In this document: piece after piece, positions 7,301 through 14,588 of the stretch
Position numbering within the stretch: position 1 is the stretch's first letter
Layout of the letters: each line of letters opens with the position of its first letter
DNA from: Bog-756 sp963839925
GTDB lineage: Bacteria; Actinomycetota; Acidimicrobiia; Acidimicrobiales; RAAP-2
Length of the DNA stretch: 64,000 nt
Assembly: GCA_963839925.1 (NCBI GenBank)
Contig: CAWIWV010000002.1
Span: 930,001 to 994,000 of the forward strand
Direction: 5' to 3'
Notes under the pieces: model-generated
Database searches by the model: none
What the model was told of the DNA's origin: nothing
What the model saw: only the letters and a program-made list of their open reading frames with translations
Position numbers and translations under genes: made by a program

Positions 7301-8118
7301 GCCGCTGGCTGGTGACCGGCTGTTCGACAGGAATCGGACGAGCCATTGCGGTCGCTGCACTCGACGCGGGGCACTCGGTGCTGGTGACCGCACGCCGGCC
7401 TGACGCGGTCAAGGATCTCGTCGACGCCTATCCAGGGACCGCGGTGAGCGCAGCGCTCGACGTCACCGACCGCGCCCAGATCGAACATGCGGTGGCCCAG
7501 GCAGACACCTCCTTCGGCGGGGTGGACGTGCTGGTCAACAACGCCGGCTACGGCTATCTGTCGGCGGTGGAAGAAGGCGACGACGCGGAAGTTCGGGCGT
7601 TGTTCGACACCAACTTCTTCGGGGCTCTCGACATGATCAAAGCGGTGCTACCCGGGATGCGGAACCGCGGAGTCGGCCACATCGTCAACGTGAGCTCGAT
7701 GACCGGCATCGTGACCAACCCGCCGAACACCTACTACTCCTGCACCAAACACACGCTCGAGGCTCTCACCGAGGGACTCGCGAAGGAGGTCGCTCCATTC
7801 GGCATCAGGGTGACCGCCATCGAGCCCGGTGCCTTTCGGACGGACTACATCACCCGCTCGATGCACCGAGCCGAGGATATGACCGAGTACGGCGAGATCT
7901 CCGAACGCAAGGAGGTCATCGCCGCGTTCGGTGAACACCTGCCGGGGGATCCGGCCAAACTGGCGGCGGCGGTGCTCGAGATCGCGGGCATGGACGATCC
8001 ACCCCTCCGACTTCTACTCGGTCGGGATGCGCTGCACGCTTTCAACGAGAAGATCGAGACGTGGACGGCCAGCGTTCGGGCATGGGAGCAGGTCAGCACC
8101 GCGATGAACTTCGACTGA
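7297..8118 (+). CDS. Short-chain dehydrogenase/reductase
   Basis: 273-residue NAD(P)-dependent oxidoreductase with a Rossmann fold. Seen: cofactor motif TGCSTGIG (residues 7-14), NNAG (81-84), the NVSS strand with catalytic Ser around 133, and the YxxxK pair Tyr147/Lys151. A basic TARR after the second strand hints at NADP. This is the classical SDR layout for a secondary alcohol/ketone substrate. The GTG start at 7297 overlaps the preceding stop; longer upstream readings run into that gene and are rejected. It is the last gene of the sulfotransferase operon and may oxidise or reduce the same lipid. Confidence 0.9.
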   Translation: MSRWLVTGCSTGIGRAIAVAALDAGHSVLVTARRPDAVKDLVDAYPGTAVSAALDVTDRAQIEHAVAQADTSFGGVDVLVNNAGYGYLSAVEEGDDAEVRALFDTNFFGALDMIKAVLPGMRNRGVGHIVNVSSMTGIVTNPPNTYYSCTKHTLEALTEGLAKEVAPFGIRVTAIEPGAFRTDYITRSMHRAEDMTEYGEISERKEVIAAFGEHLPGDPAKLAAAVLEIAGMDDPPLRLLLGRDALHAFNEKIETWTASVRAWEQVSTAMNFD

Positions 8119-8151
8119 GGTTGTCGACAGCGGACCGTCGAGTGGTGCTTG

Positions 8152-8496
8152 CTAGCTGCAGACAAACGATCGCGCTTCGCGCAGCATTGACTTCCATCTC
8201 CTCCGGTCAGGATCGGCAAATGCGGCCCATTCACGAAAGACCCGGCCGTTTGGCGCAAATGCCATCGCCCTGCCCGAGCGAACGACCTCTTGCACCCGGT
8301 CCTGCGGCAGCTTCACGATGAGGTGCCCGGATTTGCGTTCAACGCACGCGAAGAACGCTCCGTTCTGACGAAGACACGGGTACCCCATCATCGTGCTGCG
8401 GGTAACACCGGGCTCGACCAACAACTCTTCGGCAAGGTCCCAGAAGAGCGACTCCCCCCGTTTGGCCGAAGCGCCCTCCTGCTGTCGGTGGGTCAT
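8152..8496 (-). CDS. TfoX/Sxy N-terminal-like domain protein
   Basis: 114-residue single-domain protein. The segment TMMGYPCLRQNGAFFACVE followed by HLIVKLPQDRVQEVV and FAPNGRVFREWAAF matches the TfoX N-terminal / YjbR-like small-domain pattern. The N-terminal domain alone is common in actinobacteria and is not linked to competence there. Role unknown. It overlaps the preceding HxlR-type regulator by 4 nt and is probably the last gene of a three-gene minus-strand operon that begins at 9534. Confidence 0.65.
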   Translation of the reverse strand: MTHRQQEGASAKRGESLFWDLAEELLVEPGVTRSTMMGYPCLRQNGAFFACVERKSGHLIVKLPQDRVQEVVRSGRAMAFAPNGRVFREWAAFADPDRRRWKSMLREARSFVCS

Positions 8497-9161
8497 GCCG
8501 CTTCACCCTCGGGTGCATACGCAAGCAGGTAGCCCGTGGCCGCAAGCCAGTGCGTCCAGTGCTCGGCGCCTCCAAGCAGCTCGACGGCGCCCGATGCCAG
8601 TCCGTCGTCCCACGACGCAGTCCCAACGGCCCACCGATCCATGAAGTCGGAGTTCGTACGCACGACAAGCAACGGATCTGCCGGTTCGCCGGATGACTGT
8701 TCGAGGTGGCCGTTCGAGAAGCGAAGCGTGCTCGCGTGACCATCCACGACTAGGCCGAACTCGCCGTCTCCAAGTGCGTCGATACCGTCGACATAGTGCA
8801 CGTCGTAGTCGTGACGTTCGGCTCCATCTGCAGAGGCGTCAGTCAGGAACTCGACACCCCAGCGCCGAAGAGCCTGGAGCGCTTCGTCGAGTCCGAGACC
8901 GCGCTCGGTCAGTGCATATCGAACCCCAGCACCAACTGATCCGGGTTGGCGTTCCACAACACCCGCGGCCTCCAACTTGCGCAGTCGGTCCGCGAGCACC
9001 GTCGTACTCGCGCCTGGAAGCCGCCGCGCAAGCGCGCCATATCGGCTTGGCCGCTTCATGAGCTCTTGGATGATGACCAGCGTCCATCGATCACCGATCA
9101 CATCCAGTCCTCGGGCGAGCGGACAGAAGCGTCCGTAGCCGGTCCACGCCGATTTGGGCAC
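8493..9161 (-). CDS. HxlR-type regulator fused to an SCP2-like domain
   Basis: 222 residues. Positions 10-105 are a winged-helix HxlR domain: RGLDVIGDRWTLVIIQELMK, then ALARRLPGASTTVLADRLRKLE and YALTERGLGLDEALQAL. Positions ~125-215 look like a sterol-carrier (SCP2-like) pocket (FGLVVDGHASTLRFSNGHLEQ, DPLLVVRTNSDFMDRWAVG). The combination suggests a repressor that senses a hydrophobic ligand through its C-terminal domain (inference). GTG start with AGGGA 7 nt before. It lies 10 nt after the SnoaL gene and overlaps the TfoX-like gene. Confidence 0.78.
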   Translation of the reverse strand: MPKSAWTGYGRFCPLARGLDVIGDRWTLVIIQELMKRPSRYGALARRLPGASTTVLADRLRKLEAAGVVERQPGSVGAGVRYALTERGLGLDEALQALRRWGVEFLTDASADGAERHDYDVHYVDGIDALGDGEFGLVVDGHASTLRFSNGHLEQSSGEPADPLLVVRTNSDFMDRWAVGTASWDDGLASGAVELLGGAEHWTHWLAATGYLLAYAPEGEAA

Positions 9162-9171
9162 GGTCGTTTCC

Positions 9172-9534
9172 CTACGCCGATGGCATCAGGGCGGCCATGT
9201 CCGCCGTATCGAAGATGAGCCGCGACGTCACAAGCCGCCCGCCGCTGATGACGCTCCACTCCGCCATGGGGATGGTTCCAGCGCCCAGCGGTGTCTCCAC
9301 TTTGAAGTCGTAGATGGAGCACACCGAGTCTCCATCGACCCATTGATGGTGAATCTCGCAACCGCGGGCCATCGCCGCCGCCGCCCCTGAACCCGCCAGA
9401 AACTCCGCCTTGCCGGTCGACTGCAGTATCGGACCGGTGAAGGCGAAGTTTTCATCGAGCAGTTCAGCGGCACCGTCGATGTCCCCTCCGGTGAAGCGCT
9501 CCAGGTAGGTCCGGAAGATCTCTGCGTTCGTCAT
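9172..9534 (-). CDS. SnoaL-like (NTF2-fold) protein
   Basis: 120 residues. The start EIFRTYLERFTGGDIDGAAELLDENFAF is the typical first helices of a SnoaL/limonene-epoxide-hydrolase-like fold, followed by beta strands ending in a SRLIFDTADMAALM tail. Such proteins act as isomerases, cyclases or ligand-binders; no catalytic pair could be assigned. ATG with AGGAG five bases upstream, a strong ribosome-binding site. It is the first gene of a minus-strand operon with the HxlR-SCP2 regulator and the TfoX-like protein. The 130 nt upstream (9535-9664) are relatively AT-rich and presumably hold the promoter. Confidence 0.72.
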   Translation of the reverse strand: MTNAEIFRTYLERFTGGDIDGAAELLDENFAFTGPILQSTGKAEFLAGSGAAAAMARGCEIHHQWVDGDSVCSIYDFKVETPLGAGTIPMAEWSVISGGRLVTSRLIFDTADMAALMPSA

Positions 9535-9664
9535 GGTTGCTCCTATCTTTACTGTGAACTCTCATTATCGGAGCATTACAACGAGACGTCAACTCGGGGA
9601 TGGCAGACCAATCGGACTCATTTCGGTTCTCGTAGCGCCCTACTCCCGGTTGTAGGGCAGCTAC

Positions 9665-10102
9665 TTACTCACCACGTGGACGACTGGGTGGGTTGAACGA
9701 TTTGTGGACTATCTCGAGATGGTTGCCGTCGAAATCGCTGACGTTCGCCGCGTAGTAGCTCGGGCCGAAGTACGCGCGGATAGCCGGCTCGCCTTCACTC
9801 GTTCCACCAGCCCGAATCGCTGCCGCGTACGAAGCGTTGACCTCGGCCTCATCGTCGGCAACAAATCCAACGTACAGTCCGGTTTCACCCGGCAGGCGTT
9901 GGCGTAGCCAGATGCTGGAGCCGACTGTGGTACCCGAGCCGTATGCCTCGTCGGCCAATCCATGGAGATCAGGGACTTCGGCGGGTCCGGTCGACGAGTC
10001 GTAGCTCCCCAGTTCCCTCCACCCCAGCGGCTCCAAGGCCGCCGCATAAAAAGCCAGGGACCGCGGCACGTCGCTCACCGAGATGTAGATGTGATCTAGC
10101 AC
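9665..10102 (-). CDS. VOC (glyoxalase / extradiol dioxygenase) superfamily protein
   Basis: 145 residues with the VOC beta-alpha-beta pattern: LDHIYISVSDVPRSLAFYAAALEPLGW at the N-terminus with a metal-ligand-like His, and DFDGNHLEIVHK at the C-terminus with His/Glu ligand candidates. Substrate unknown; single-domain VOC proteins include glyoxalases, dioxygenase-like and antibiotic-binding proteins. The frame stays open to 10258, but GTG at 10102 follows AAGGGAG at a proper distance and begins directly with the domain, so that start is used. It stands alone on the minus strand downstream of tRNA-Phe. Confidence 0.78.
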   Translation of the reverse strand: MLDHIYISVSDVPRSLAFYAAALEPLGWRELGSYDSSTGPAEVPDLHGLADEAYGSGTTVGSSIWLRQRLPGETGLYVGFVADDEAEVNASYAAAIRAGGTSEGEPAIRAYFGPSYYAANVSDFDGNHLEIVHKSFNPPSRPRGE

Positions 10103-10397
10103 TGCTCTCCCTTGCTCGGCGGGCTGCTGCTGGCGCTTCCCTTCGCCCGCCGCAGGTCTAGCAGGACTTCGAGATGATCCCCCCTGTCCGGTGTTGTGGG
10201 GCACGAGCGCGTGCACGGCCTCTGCGTGCATAGCCCGCGGGATCGCCCCCTTCAGCATTCATGGTCCAGAGTCTGGCCCAGCCGGGCGCAAGTTGCCCGA
10301 CCCAACGATGGTGGCTGGACCTGCGTTCCACTCCTGGTGGGGACGTCCGTCGACTATGGCGGAAGCGACGAAACGACGCGCCGGAGCCCGAGCTTCC

Positions 10398-10473
10398 TGG
10401 TGGTCGGGACCGGCGTCGATCCGGTGACCTCACGCTTTTCAGGCGCGCGCTCTACCAACTGAGCTACCCGACC
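10398..10473 (-). tRNA. tRNA-Phe (GAA)
   Basis: On the minus strand the full cloverleaf can be folded: acceptor GGTCGGG paired with CCCGACC, a D-arm with AGTTGGTAGA, anticodon stem CGCGC/GCGTG with loop CTGAAAA (anticodon GAA), and T-stem ACCGG/CCGGT. The 3' CCA is encoded in the DNA (discriminator A then CCA). Total length is 76 nt including CCA. It lies 21 nt downstream of tRNA-Asp. Confidence 0.95.
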
Positions 10474-10494
10474 AGGCCTCGGAGAACCGAGGGG

Positions 10495-10569
10495 CGGACC
10501 TGACGGGATTTGAACCCGCGACCTCCGGCTTGACAGGCCGGCGTGCACTCCAAACTGCACCACAGGTCC
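10495..10569 (-). tRNA. tRNA-Asp (GTC)
   Basis: Minus strand: acceptor GGACCTG paired with CAGGTCC, anticodon stem CCGGC/GCCGG with loop CTGTCAA (anticodon GTC), T-loop TTCAAAT, discriminator G. CCA is not encoded. It is followed closely by tRNA-Phe, and the pair is probably processed from one transcript. The 129 nt between it and the lipoprotein stop (10570-10698) hold no recognised gene. Confidence 0.95.
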
Positions 10570-10698
10570 CCAACTGGCACCGGCGCTGGAACGGCATCCC
10601 AACGTTCGGCGGGGACCGACTCTATCAGTGCCTCCGACCAGCGCATTTTCTGAGCTTCACCTGGAGCCGATCCGAGAAACCGCGACCGAGTTTCTCGC

Positions 10699-11868
10699 TC
10701 AGCTCCTGCCACATGCAGCAGGAAGAGTGACCTCGGAGAAGGCCTGGCCCTTGTCTGCCAAGAGGCCCTGCGGGTCGGTGACGAAGAGGTACCGGGAGCC
10801 GACTGCGAGGACGTAGCTCTCATTCGGGACCGGTAGAGCCGCCAGGACGTGACCGTCGACCTCGCCGCAGAAGTTCCTAGTGGGTCCTCCCGCACCTTGG
10901 GTGACCCACAACCGACCGTTGGTCACCTGGGCCGATACGTCGTTGGTACCCACGATGCAGGTGGCAGTGCTCTGGCTGTTATTGCAAGGACAGGTGGCAG
11001 CGTCACAAGGGGGACCCAAAGGTCTGAGGTCGGTGACGTCATACAACTCTGTGGTCCCCATCATTCCGGTCGGCTCAGAGACCCAGACGTCGGCACCCAT
11101 CACTCCGCTGATGGCGGGGGTGAATATGCCCGATATCGGTCGAGAAGCAAGCAGTGTTCCGGTGGTCGGATCCCGCCGTTCGACGGTGTTGGTCCTTTCT
11201 CCTACTCCAACGAGCAGCTCGGTTCCCGAGGCATCGGTGGCAACGTCGGAGTTGTCGGCCCCAGGAAGGTTGACCGTGGCAGTGAGCCGGCCGGTTGGGA
11301 GCGAGATGCGAACCAGCCGGTTCCCACCTGCGACCCAGAGTCCGTCTCGAGCAACGGCCATGTCCGAGTTCCGCTCGGCAAACTCGTGGCCAGTCGAGAT
11401 TCGCCAGTGGCTGATCTCTGCCAACGTTTGCGGGTTGAGGCGGAGGAGCAACTCTTCGTTCGACGACCAGGTCGTGACGAACAGTGAGTCGGCAGTTCCC
11501 AGCATGGATGCCGCGTCGATAGCCCGCTCGGCTTGTACACGGCCTGTTGTCGGATTGATGCGGGCGAGCACCACTCTCCTCGGTGTCTGCTCGAGTGGCG
11601 ACGTCACCCAGGTGAAGTACAGACCAACCGGGGTGTCGGCGACCGTCGGATCGGGCAGGCCGCTCCAGGTGAGCAGCCCATCGCTGGACCGGGACACCAC
11701 CGGCTGGATGCGTGGCACGCGTGGAGTGGTGGTAGCGGTGGTCCGGGTCGACGAGGGCGAACTGCTACATCCGGCGAGTCCGAGGATCAGTAGGGCGAGC
11801 AGTGCGGCGACGGACAGCACGTTGAGCTCAACTGCCGCCGACCAGTTGCGCCTCTTTCGTTCCGCCAT
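10699..11868 (-). CDS. Lipoprotein with a beta-propeller-like repeat domain
   Basis: 389 residues, exported and lipid-anchored: a basic start (MAERKRRNW), hydrophobic helix at ~17-33, and lipobox LAGC with Cys34, then a Ser/Thr-rich linker. The rest shows repeated blade-like units (RINPTTGRVQAERAID, RLNPQTLAEISHWRIS, RISLPTGRLTATVNL, RRDPTTGTLLASRPI), as in YVTN/PQQ-like propellers. Four cysteines cluster at CDAATCPCNNSQSTATC and may form disulfides. The ATG follows AAGGAG at 7 nt. It lies between tRNA-Glu/the sulfotransferase and tRNA-Asp. Ligand unknown. Confidence 0.8.
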   Translation of the reverse strand: MAERKRRNWSAAVELNVLSVAALLALLILGLAGCSSSPSSTRTTATTTPRVPRIQPVVSRSSDGLLTWSGLPDPTVADTPVGLYFTWVTSPLEQTPRRVVLARINPTTGRVQAERAIDAASMLGTADSLFVTTWSSNEELLLRLNPQTLAEISHWRISTGHEFAERNSDMAVARDGLWVAGGNRLVRISLPTGRLTATVNLPGADNSDVATDASGTELLVGVGERTNTVERRDPTTGTLLASRPISGIFTPAISGVMGADVWVSEPTGMMGTTELYDVTDLRPLGPPCDAATCPCNNSQSTATCIVGTNDVSAQVTNGRLWVTQGAGGPTRNFCGEVDGHVLAALPVPNESYVLAVGSRYLFVTDPQGLLADKGQAFSEVTLPAACGRS

Positions 11869-11902
11869 GTCAACACTCCTTGCATCAGAGTGGCCAGTGA
11901 AC

Positions 11903-12529
11903 CTACCCGGGGTCGAGTCCCAAATCAGCTCGCGCTTGAGCCGTCGCGTTCGCGTGTGGAAACGGACGGTCGGGGACGTCCAGACCCAGCGCAGAACAGA
12001 TCGGCGCCCAGCCGTCTCCGGTTTGCCACTCGAGGAGTCGGTCGGCTGGAGCGGTCGCCCTGACTCGATCGTTGTATGCGAGGTACGCCGCCTTGGCGGA
12101 TTGCTCGTCCTGCCAATCCGAAGAGAATCCCGCCATCATGCCGCGTGCCATACGGGTCCAACCGTCGTCGGGTGCGTCAGGCACGAAGTAGGTATTCGCC
12201 ATCGCCGGAAAGATGGTGTTGGACGCACTCTGCCACCACGCGTCGGGATCGCGTACGGACAACAGGATCAACGCATCCGGAAACGCCGTGCTGATTTCCG
12301 ACCAGAACGGAGCCGCCGGCCAATCGACCGTCGCCCGGTAGCCGTTGAAGAAGGCACGCCACTCGGGAGGATGACCCTCGTAGGCGTCACCCCACGCATC
12401 AGGGTCCTCGGGGCGTTCCTGGACTTTCACCATGTGATAGCAGGGCCCGCCCAAGAGGTACTCGAGGGCCTCTTTCAGGGACGTTGTTCCGGTCCGACCG
12501 AGGCCCGCACCCACTACTCGAAGGGTCAT
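11903..12529 (-). CDS. P-loop sulfotransferase-like protein (Sulfotransfer_4 type)
   Basis: 208 residues. N-terminal P-loop-like 5'-PSB motif GAGLGRTGTTSLKEAL (residues 7-22), then a short GGPCYHMVKV segment, and ILLSVRDPDAWWQS carrying the 3'-phosphate-binding Arg/Ser. This matches the compact eukaryote-like sulfotransferase family found in many actinobacteria, whose substrates are largely unknown. It lies between tRNA-Glu and tRNA-Asp on the same strand, 34 nt upstream of the lipoprotein gene, and is likely transcribed with it. Confidence 0.85.
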   Translation of the reverse strand: MTLRVVGAGLGRTGTTSLKEALEYLLGGPCYHMVKVQERPEDPDAWGDAYEGHPPEWRAFFNGYRATVDWPAAPFWSEISTAFPDALILLSVRDPDAWWQSASNTIFPAMANTYFVPDAPDDGWTRMARGMMAGFSSDWQDEQSAKAAYLAYNDRVRATAPADRLLEWQTGDGWAPICSALGLDVPDRPFPHANATAQARADLGLDPG

Positions 12530-12568
12530 GTCGTTCCACTCCTCCGGCCGAGTCGACCTCGCCTACCC

Positions 12569-12585
12569 GGGTGCACGAAGCACCC
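12569..12585 (-). other. UUCG-type hairpin overlapping the 3' end of tRNA-Glu
   Basis: On the minus strand GGGTGC-TTCGT-GCACCC forms a 6-bp stem with a stable UUCG-like loop. The first five bases of its 5' arm belong to the tRNA-Glu acceptor strand and discriminator. It has no T-run. It could act in 3' processing, mis-pair the unprocessed acceptor arm, or be chance. Confidence 0.35.
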
Positions 12586-12653
12586 CCAACGGGATTCGAA
12601 CCCGTGTTACCGCCTTGAAAGGGCGGCGTCCTGGGCCGCTAGACGATGGGGGC
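12581..12653 (-). tRNA. tRNA-Glu (TTC)
   Basis: Minus strand: acceptor GCCCCCA against TGGGGGT (first pair G-U), D-arm with TCTAGCGGCCCAGGAC, anticodon stem CCGCC/GGCGG with loop CTTTCAA (anticodon TTC), T-loop TTCGAAT, discriminator G. CCA not encoded. In Mycobacterium tuberculosis the order Glu-Asp-Phe is contiguous. Here the same order is kept, but about 2 kb with two protein genes separates Glu from Asp. Confidence 0.95.
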
Positions 12654-12692
12654 TCGGACCCGATCCAGGGCCTTCGGAGATTAGCAGAGCGA

Positions 12693-13187
12693 TCACAGAC
12701 TTCCCTCCGAGCGCCCCTCGTCCGGAAGCTCGGCCGCCAGCACCTCGACGATGAGGTACTGCAACTGGCCGAACAGATCGTAGAGGGCGTAGTCGGTCGC
12801 ACTCGGATCGGAAGGATCCGGCGGGAGCATCTCCTCACTGACGTCGAGACGGGTCCCGAGGACCAGGCGTATCGACTCGACGGCCGAAAGCCACGCGAGG
12901 AGCTCCTCCTCGGTGAGGGATTTGGCGTGCGCGGTGTCGCACACGGTGGACAACGACTGCCGACGATGGGTCACCAGCGCTCCGTCGACCAGTGCCCGAT
13001 AGGCCTTTTCGGCGGTCCGATCCTCCGCGCCGGGATAGGCCGGCGGGTAGAGCCGGCGCGCCATCGGATCGTCGGGCTCGATGGTCGAGGCGAACTGTTC
13101 GGCGGTCGAGGCGATCAGCGCCCGTATCGCCGGATCGAGCTGGATGGCGTAACGACCGTCGCGCCGACGCCGGATCGGTGCGCTCAC
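12693..13187 (-). CDS. DUF2017 family protein
   Basis: 164 residues, acidic and helical, of unknown function. In actinobacteria DUF2017 genes regularly sit directly after clpS, which fits here: the GTG (13187) overlaps the clpS stop as GTGA. The sequence runs RDGRYAIQLDPAIRALIASTAEQF, then RRLYPPAYPGAEDRTAEKAYRAL and a C-terminal LFGQLQYLIVEVLAAEL helix. The linkage suggests a role beside the Clp protease adaptor, but that is inference from neighbourhood only. The frame is open to 13559, but the upstream part is antisense to ctaA and clpS. Confidence 0.82.
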   Translation of the reverse strand: MSAPIRRRRDGRYAIQLDPAIRALIASTAEQFASTIEPDDPMARRLYPPAYPGAEDRTAEKAYRALVDGALVTHRRQSLSTVCDTAHAKSLTEEELLAWLSAVESIRLVLGTRLDVSEEMLPPDPSDPSATDYALYDLFGQLQYLIVEVLAAELPDEGRSEGSL

Positions 13188-13525
13188 GTGGACTGCTCCA
13201 TGGTGGCCCAGAGCCCGTGCTCGTGGAGGCGGTAGACATCGAGTTCGGCCCGCTCCCGGGTGCCCGACGAGACGACCGCGCGACCTTTGTGGTGCACGTC
13301 GAGCATCAGCTTGGTGGCCTTCTCCTTGGAGTAGCCGAACAGCTTTTGGAACACGAAGGTGACGAAGGACATCAGGTTGATCGGATCGTTCCAGACGATC
13401 ACCAGCCACGGTCGATCGGTGGCCACCTCCTCGTCGATGCCGGGTCGACCCTCCGTCTCGACCGGGAGCACCTCGGTCTGACTGGCGCGAACACCAGGCG
13501 TGCGGGAGGCGAGGAACGGGGTCAC
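13184..13525 (-). CDS. clpS: ATP-dependent Clp protease adaptor ClpS
   Basis: 113 residues. ClpS delivers N-degron substrates to ClpAP/ClpCP. Seen: RPWLVIVWNDPINLMSFVTFVFQKLFGYS, matching the conserved NDxxNxxxxVxxxF substrate-pocket region, and HHKGRAVVSSGTRERAELDVYRLHEHGL in the second half. The N-terminal ~35 residues are the flexible extension. The GTG at 13525 overlaps the ctaA stop by 4 nt and is preferred over an upstream frame that runs antisense-like through ctaA. Operon order on the minus strand: ctaA, clpS, DUF2017. Confidence 0.93.
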   Translation of the reverse strand: MTPFLASRTPGVRASQTEVLPVETEGRPGIDEEVATDRPWLVIVWNDPINLMSFVTFVFQKLFGYSKEKATKLMLDVHHKGRAVVSSGTRERAELDVYRLHEHGLWATMEQST

Positions 13526-14496
13526 GCGGGCTCCTTGACCGCGACCGGGCCGCCGGCACGCGCCGAGCCCTGTCGCGCTGCGGCGCCGTTCGTTGTCGGT
13601 CCGTCTTCCGTCTGCAACTCGGGCCGGTGGTCGCTCACCCCGTGGTGGAACCAGAGCACGGTGGCCCAGACCATCGACGCTCCGAACACGTGGATCCCGA
13701 CCAGCACCGCCGGAAGGTGGGTGAAGAACTGGGTGTAGCCGATGATGCCCTGGAGGACCATCACGACGAGGAGGACTCGACCTGCATCCTGCGCGCGACT
13801 CGGAGCGTCGGTCCGCCACAGTACCCACAACAGCACCAGCAGGACGAGAACGGTGGCGATCACCGTTTCAGCGTGGATGCGGGTCATGTCCTCGAGCCCG
13901 ACGGGGACCCTTTTTGCGCCTTTGCCCCCGGCATGTGGGCCGGCTCCGGTGGTCGCCGCTCCTGCTGCCAGCACGACGACCATCAGCGCGACCAACGAAC
14001 GGGTCAGCCAGAGCGCTTGCTTCGTCACGATCAGGGTTCCTCGACCTTCCGCGTGTCCGGCTCGGAGGGTGAGCACGACCGCCACCGCCAACAGGGCCAT
14101 GCCGACCATGAAGTGGGTCATCACCACGTAGGCGTTGAGCTTGGAATAGACGACGAAGGCGCCGAGAACTGCCTCCCCGATCACCCCGAGGATCAGCCCT
14201 CCAGAGAGCCAGCGCAGATCGGTGCGGCCGGGCCGCCGCAGAAACGAGGCGACCACCGTGACAGCGCACGCAACCACCAACAGCGTCACCACCAGCCGGT
14301 TGCCGAATTCGATCAGCGGGTGGAACCGGAGCGGGGGGGTGAGGTGGTGCTGCGAGCAGGTCGGCCAGTCAGGACAGCCGAGGCCGGAATCCGAGAGGCG
14401 GACGGCGGCTCCGGTCACGATGTTCAGGATCACCGTGGCGAGGGTGATCCGGCAGAGCAGGAGGAAGCCGCGGGGGCCGAGACGCAGGTGGGACAC
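13522..14496 (-). CDS. ctaA: Heme A synthase (COX15/CtaA)
   Basis: 324-residue integral membrane protein that oxidises heme O to heme A for cytochrome c oxidase. About eight hydrophobic segments are visible. Typical features: a GAAVRLSDSGLGCPDWPTC loop with a Cys pair after the first helix, and His-containing helices near THFMVGMALL, RIHAETVIATVL and GIHVFGASMVW as heme ligand candidates. The C-terminal ~35 residues are a polar tail. It is divergent from ctaB, a common arrangement in actinobacteria, and overlaps clpS by 4 nt. Confidence 0.93.
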   Translation of the reverse strand: MSHLRLGPRGFLLLCRITLATVILNIVTGAAVRLSDSGLGCPDWPTCSQHHLTPPLRFHPLIEFGNRLVVTLLVVACAVTVVASFLRRPGRTDLRWLSGGLILGVIGEAVLGAFVVYSKLNAYVVMTHFMVGMALLAVAVVLTLRAGHAEGRGTLIVTKQALWLTRSLVALMVVVLAAGAATTGAGPHAGGKGAKRVPVGLEDMTRIHAETVIATVLVLLVLLWVLWRTDAPSRAQDAGRVLLVVMVLQGIIGYTQFFTHLPAVLVGIHVFGASMVWATVLWFHHGVSDHRPELQTEDGPTTNGAAARQGSARAGGPVAVKEPA

Positions 14497-14575
14497 GGAA
14501 TTCCTATCGTACTGGCCTGGGAGTCGGGCACCGGAGGGCGGTTCGACCCGAAAAATGCCCTGGTGGCGTTGGCAC

Positions 14576-14588
14576 TATTCTCTGCGCG
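14576..14588 (+). promoter_or_regulatory. Candidate -10 (TATTCT) for leaderless ctaB
   Basis: TATTCT at 14576-14581 is followed by 7 nt and then the ATG of ctaB. With the usual distance from the -10 box to the start site, transcription would begin at or next to the A of ATG. No Shine-Dalgarno precedes the gene. Confidence 0.45.

Noticed and set aside
5068..7393. Long minus-strand frames of 391 and 530 codons
   Set aside because: They mirror the sulfotransferase and DUF1214-like genes, whose own frames carry clear motifs. The antisense translations show none.
12693..13559. Longer N-terminal extension of the DUF2017 gene
   Set aside because: The extension is antisense-like through clpS and ctaA; GTG at 13187 overlapping the clpS stop is the natural start.
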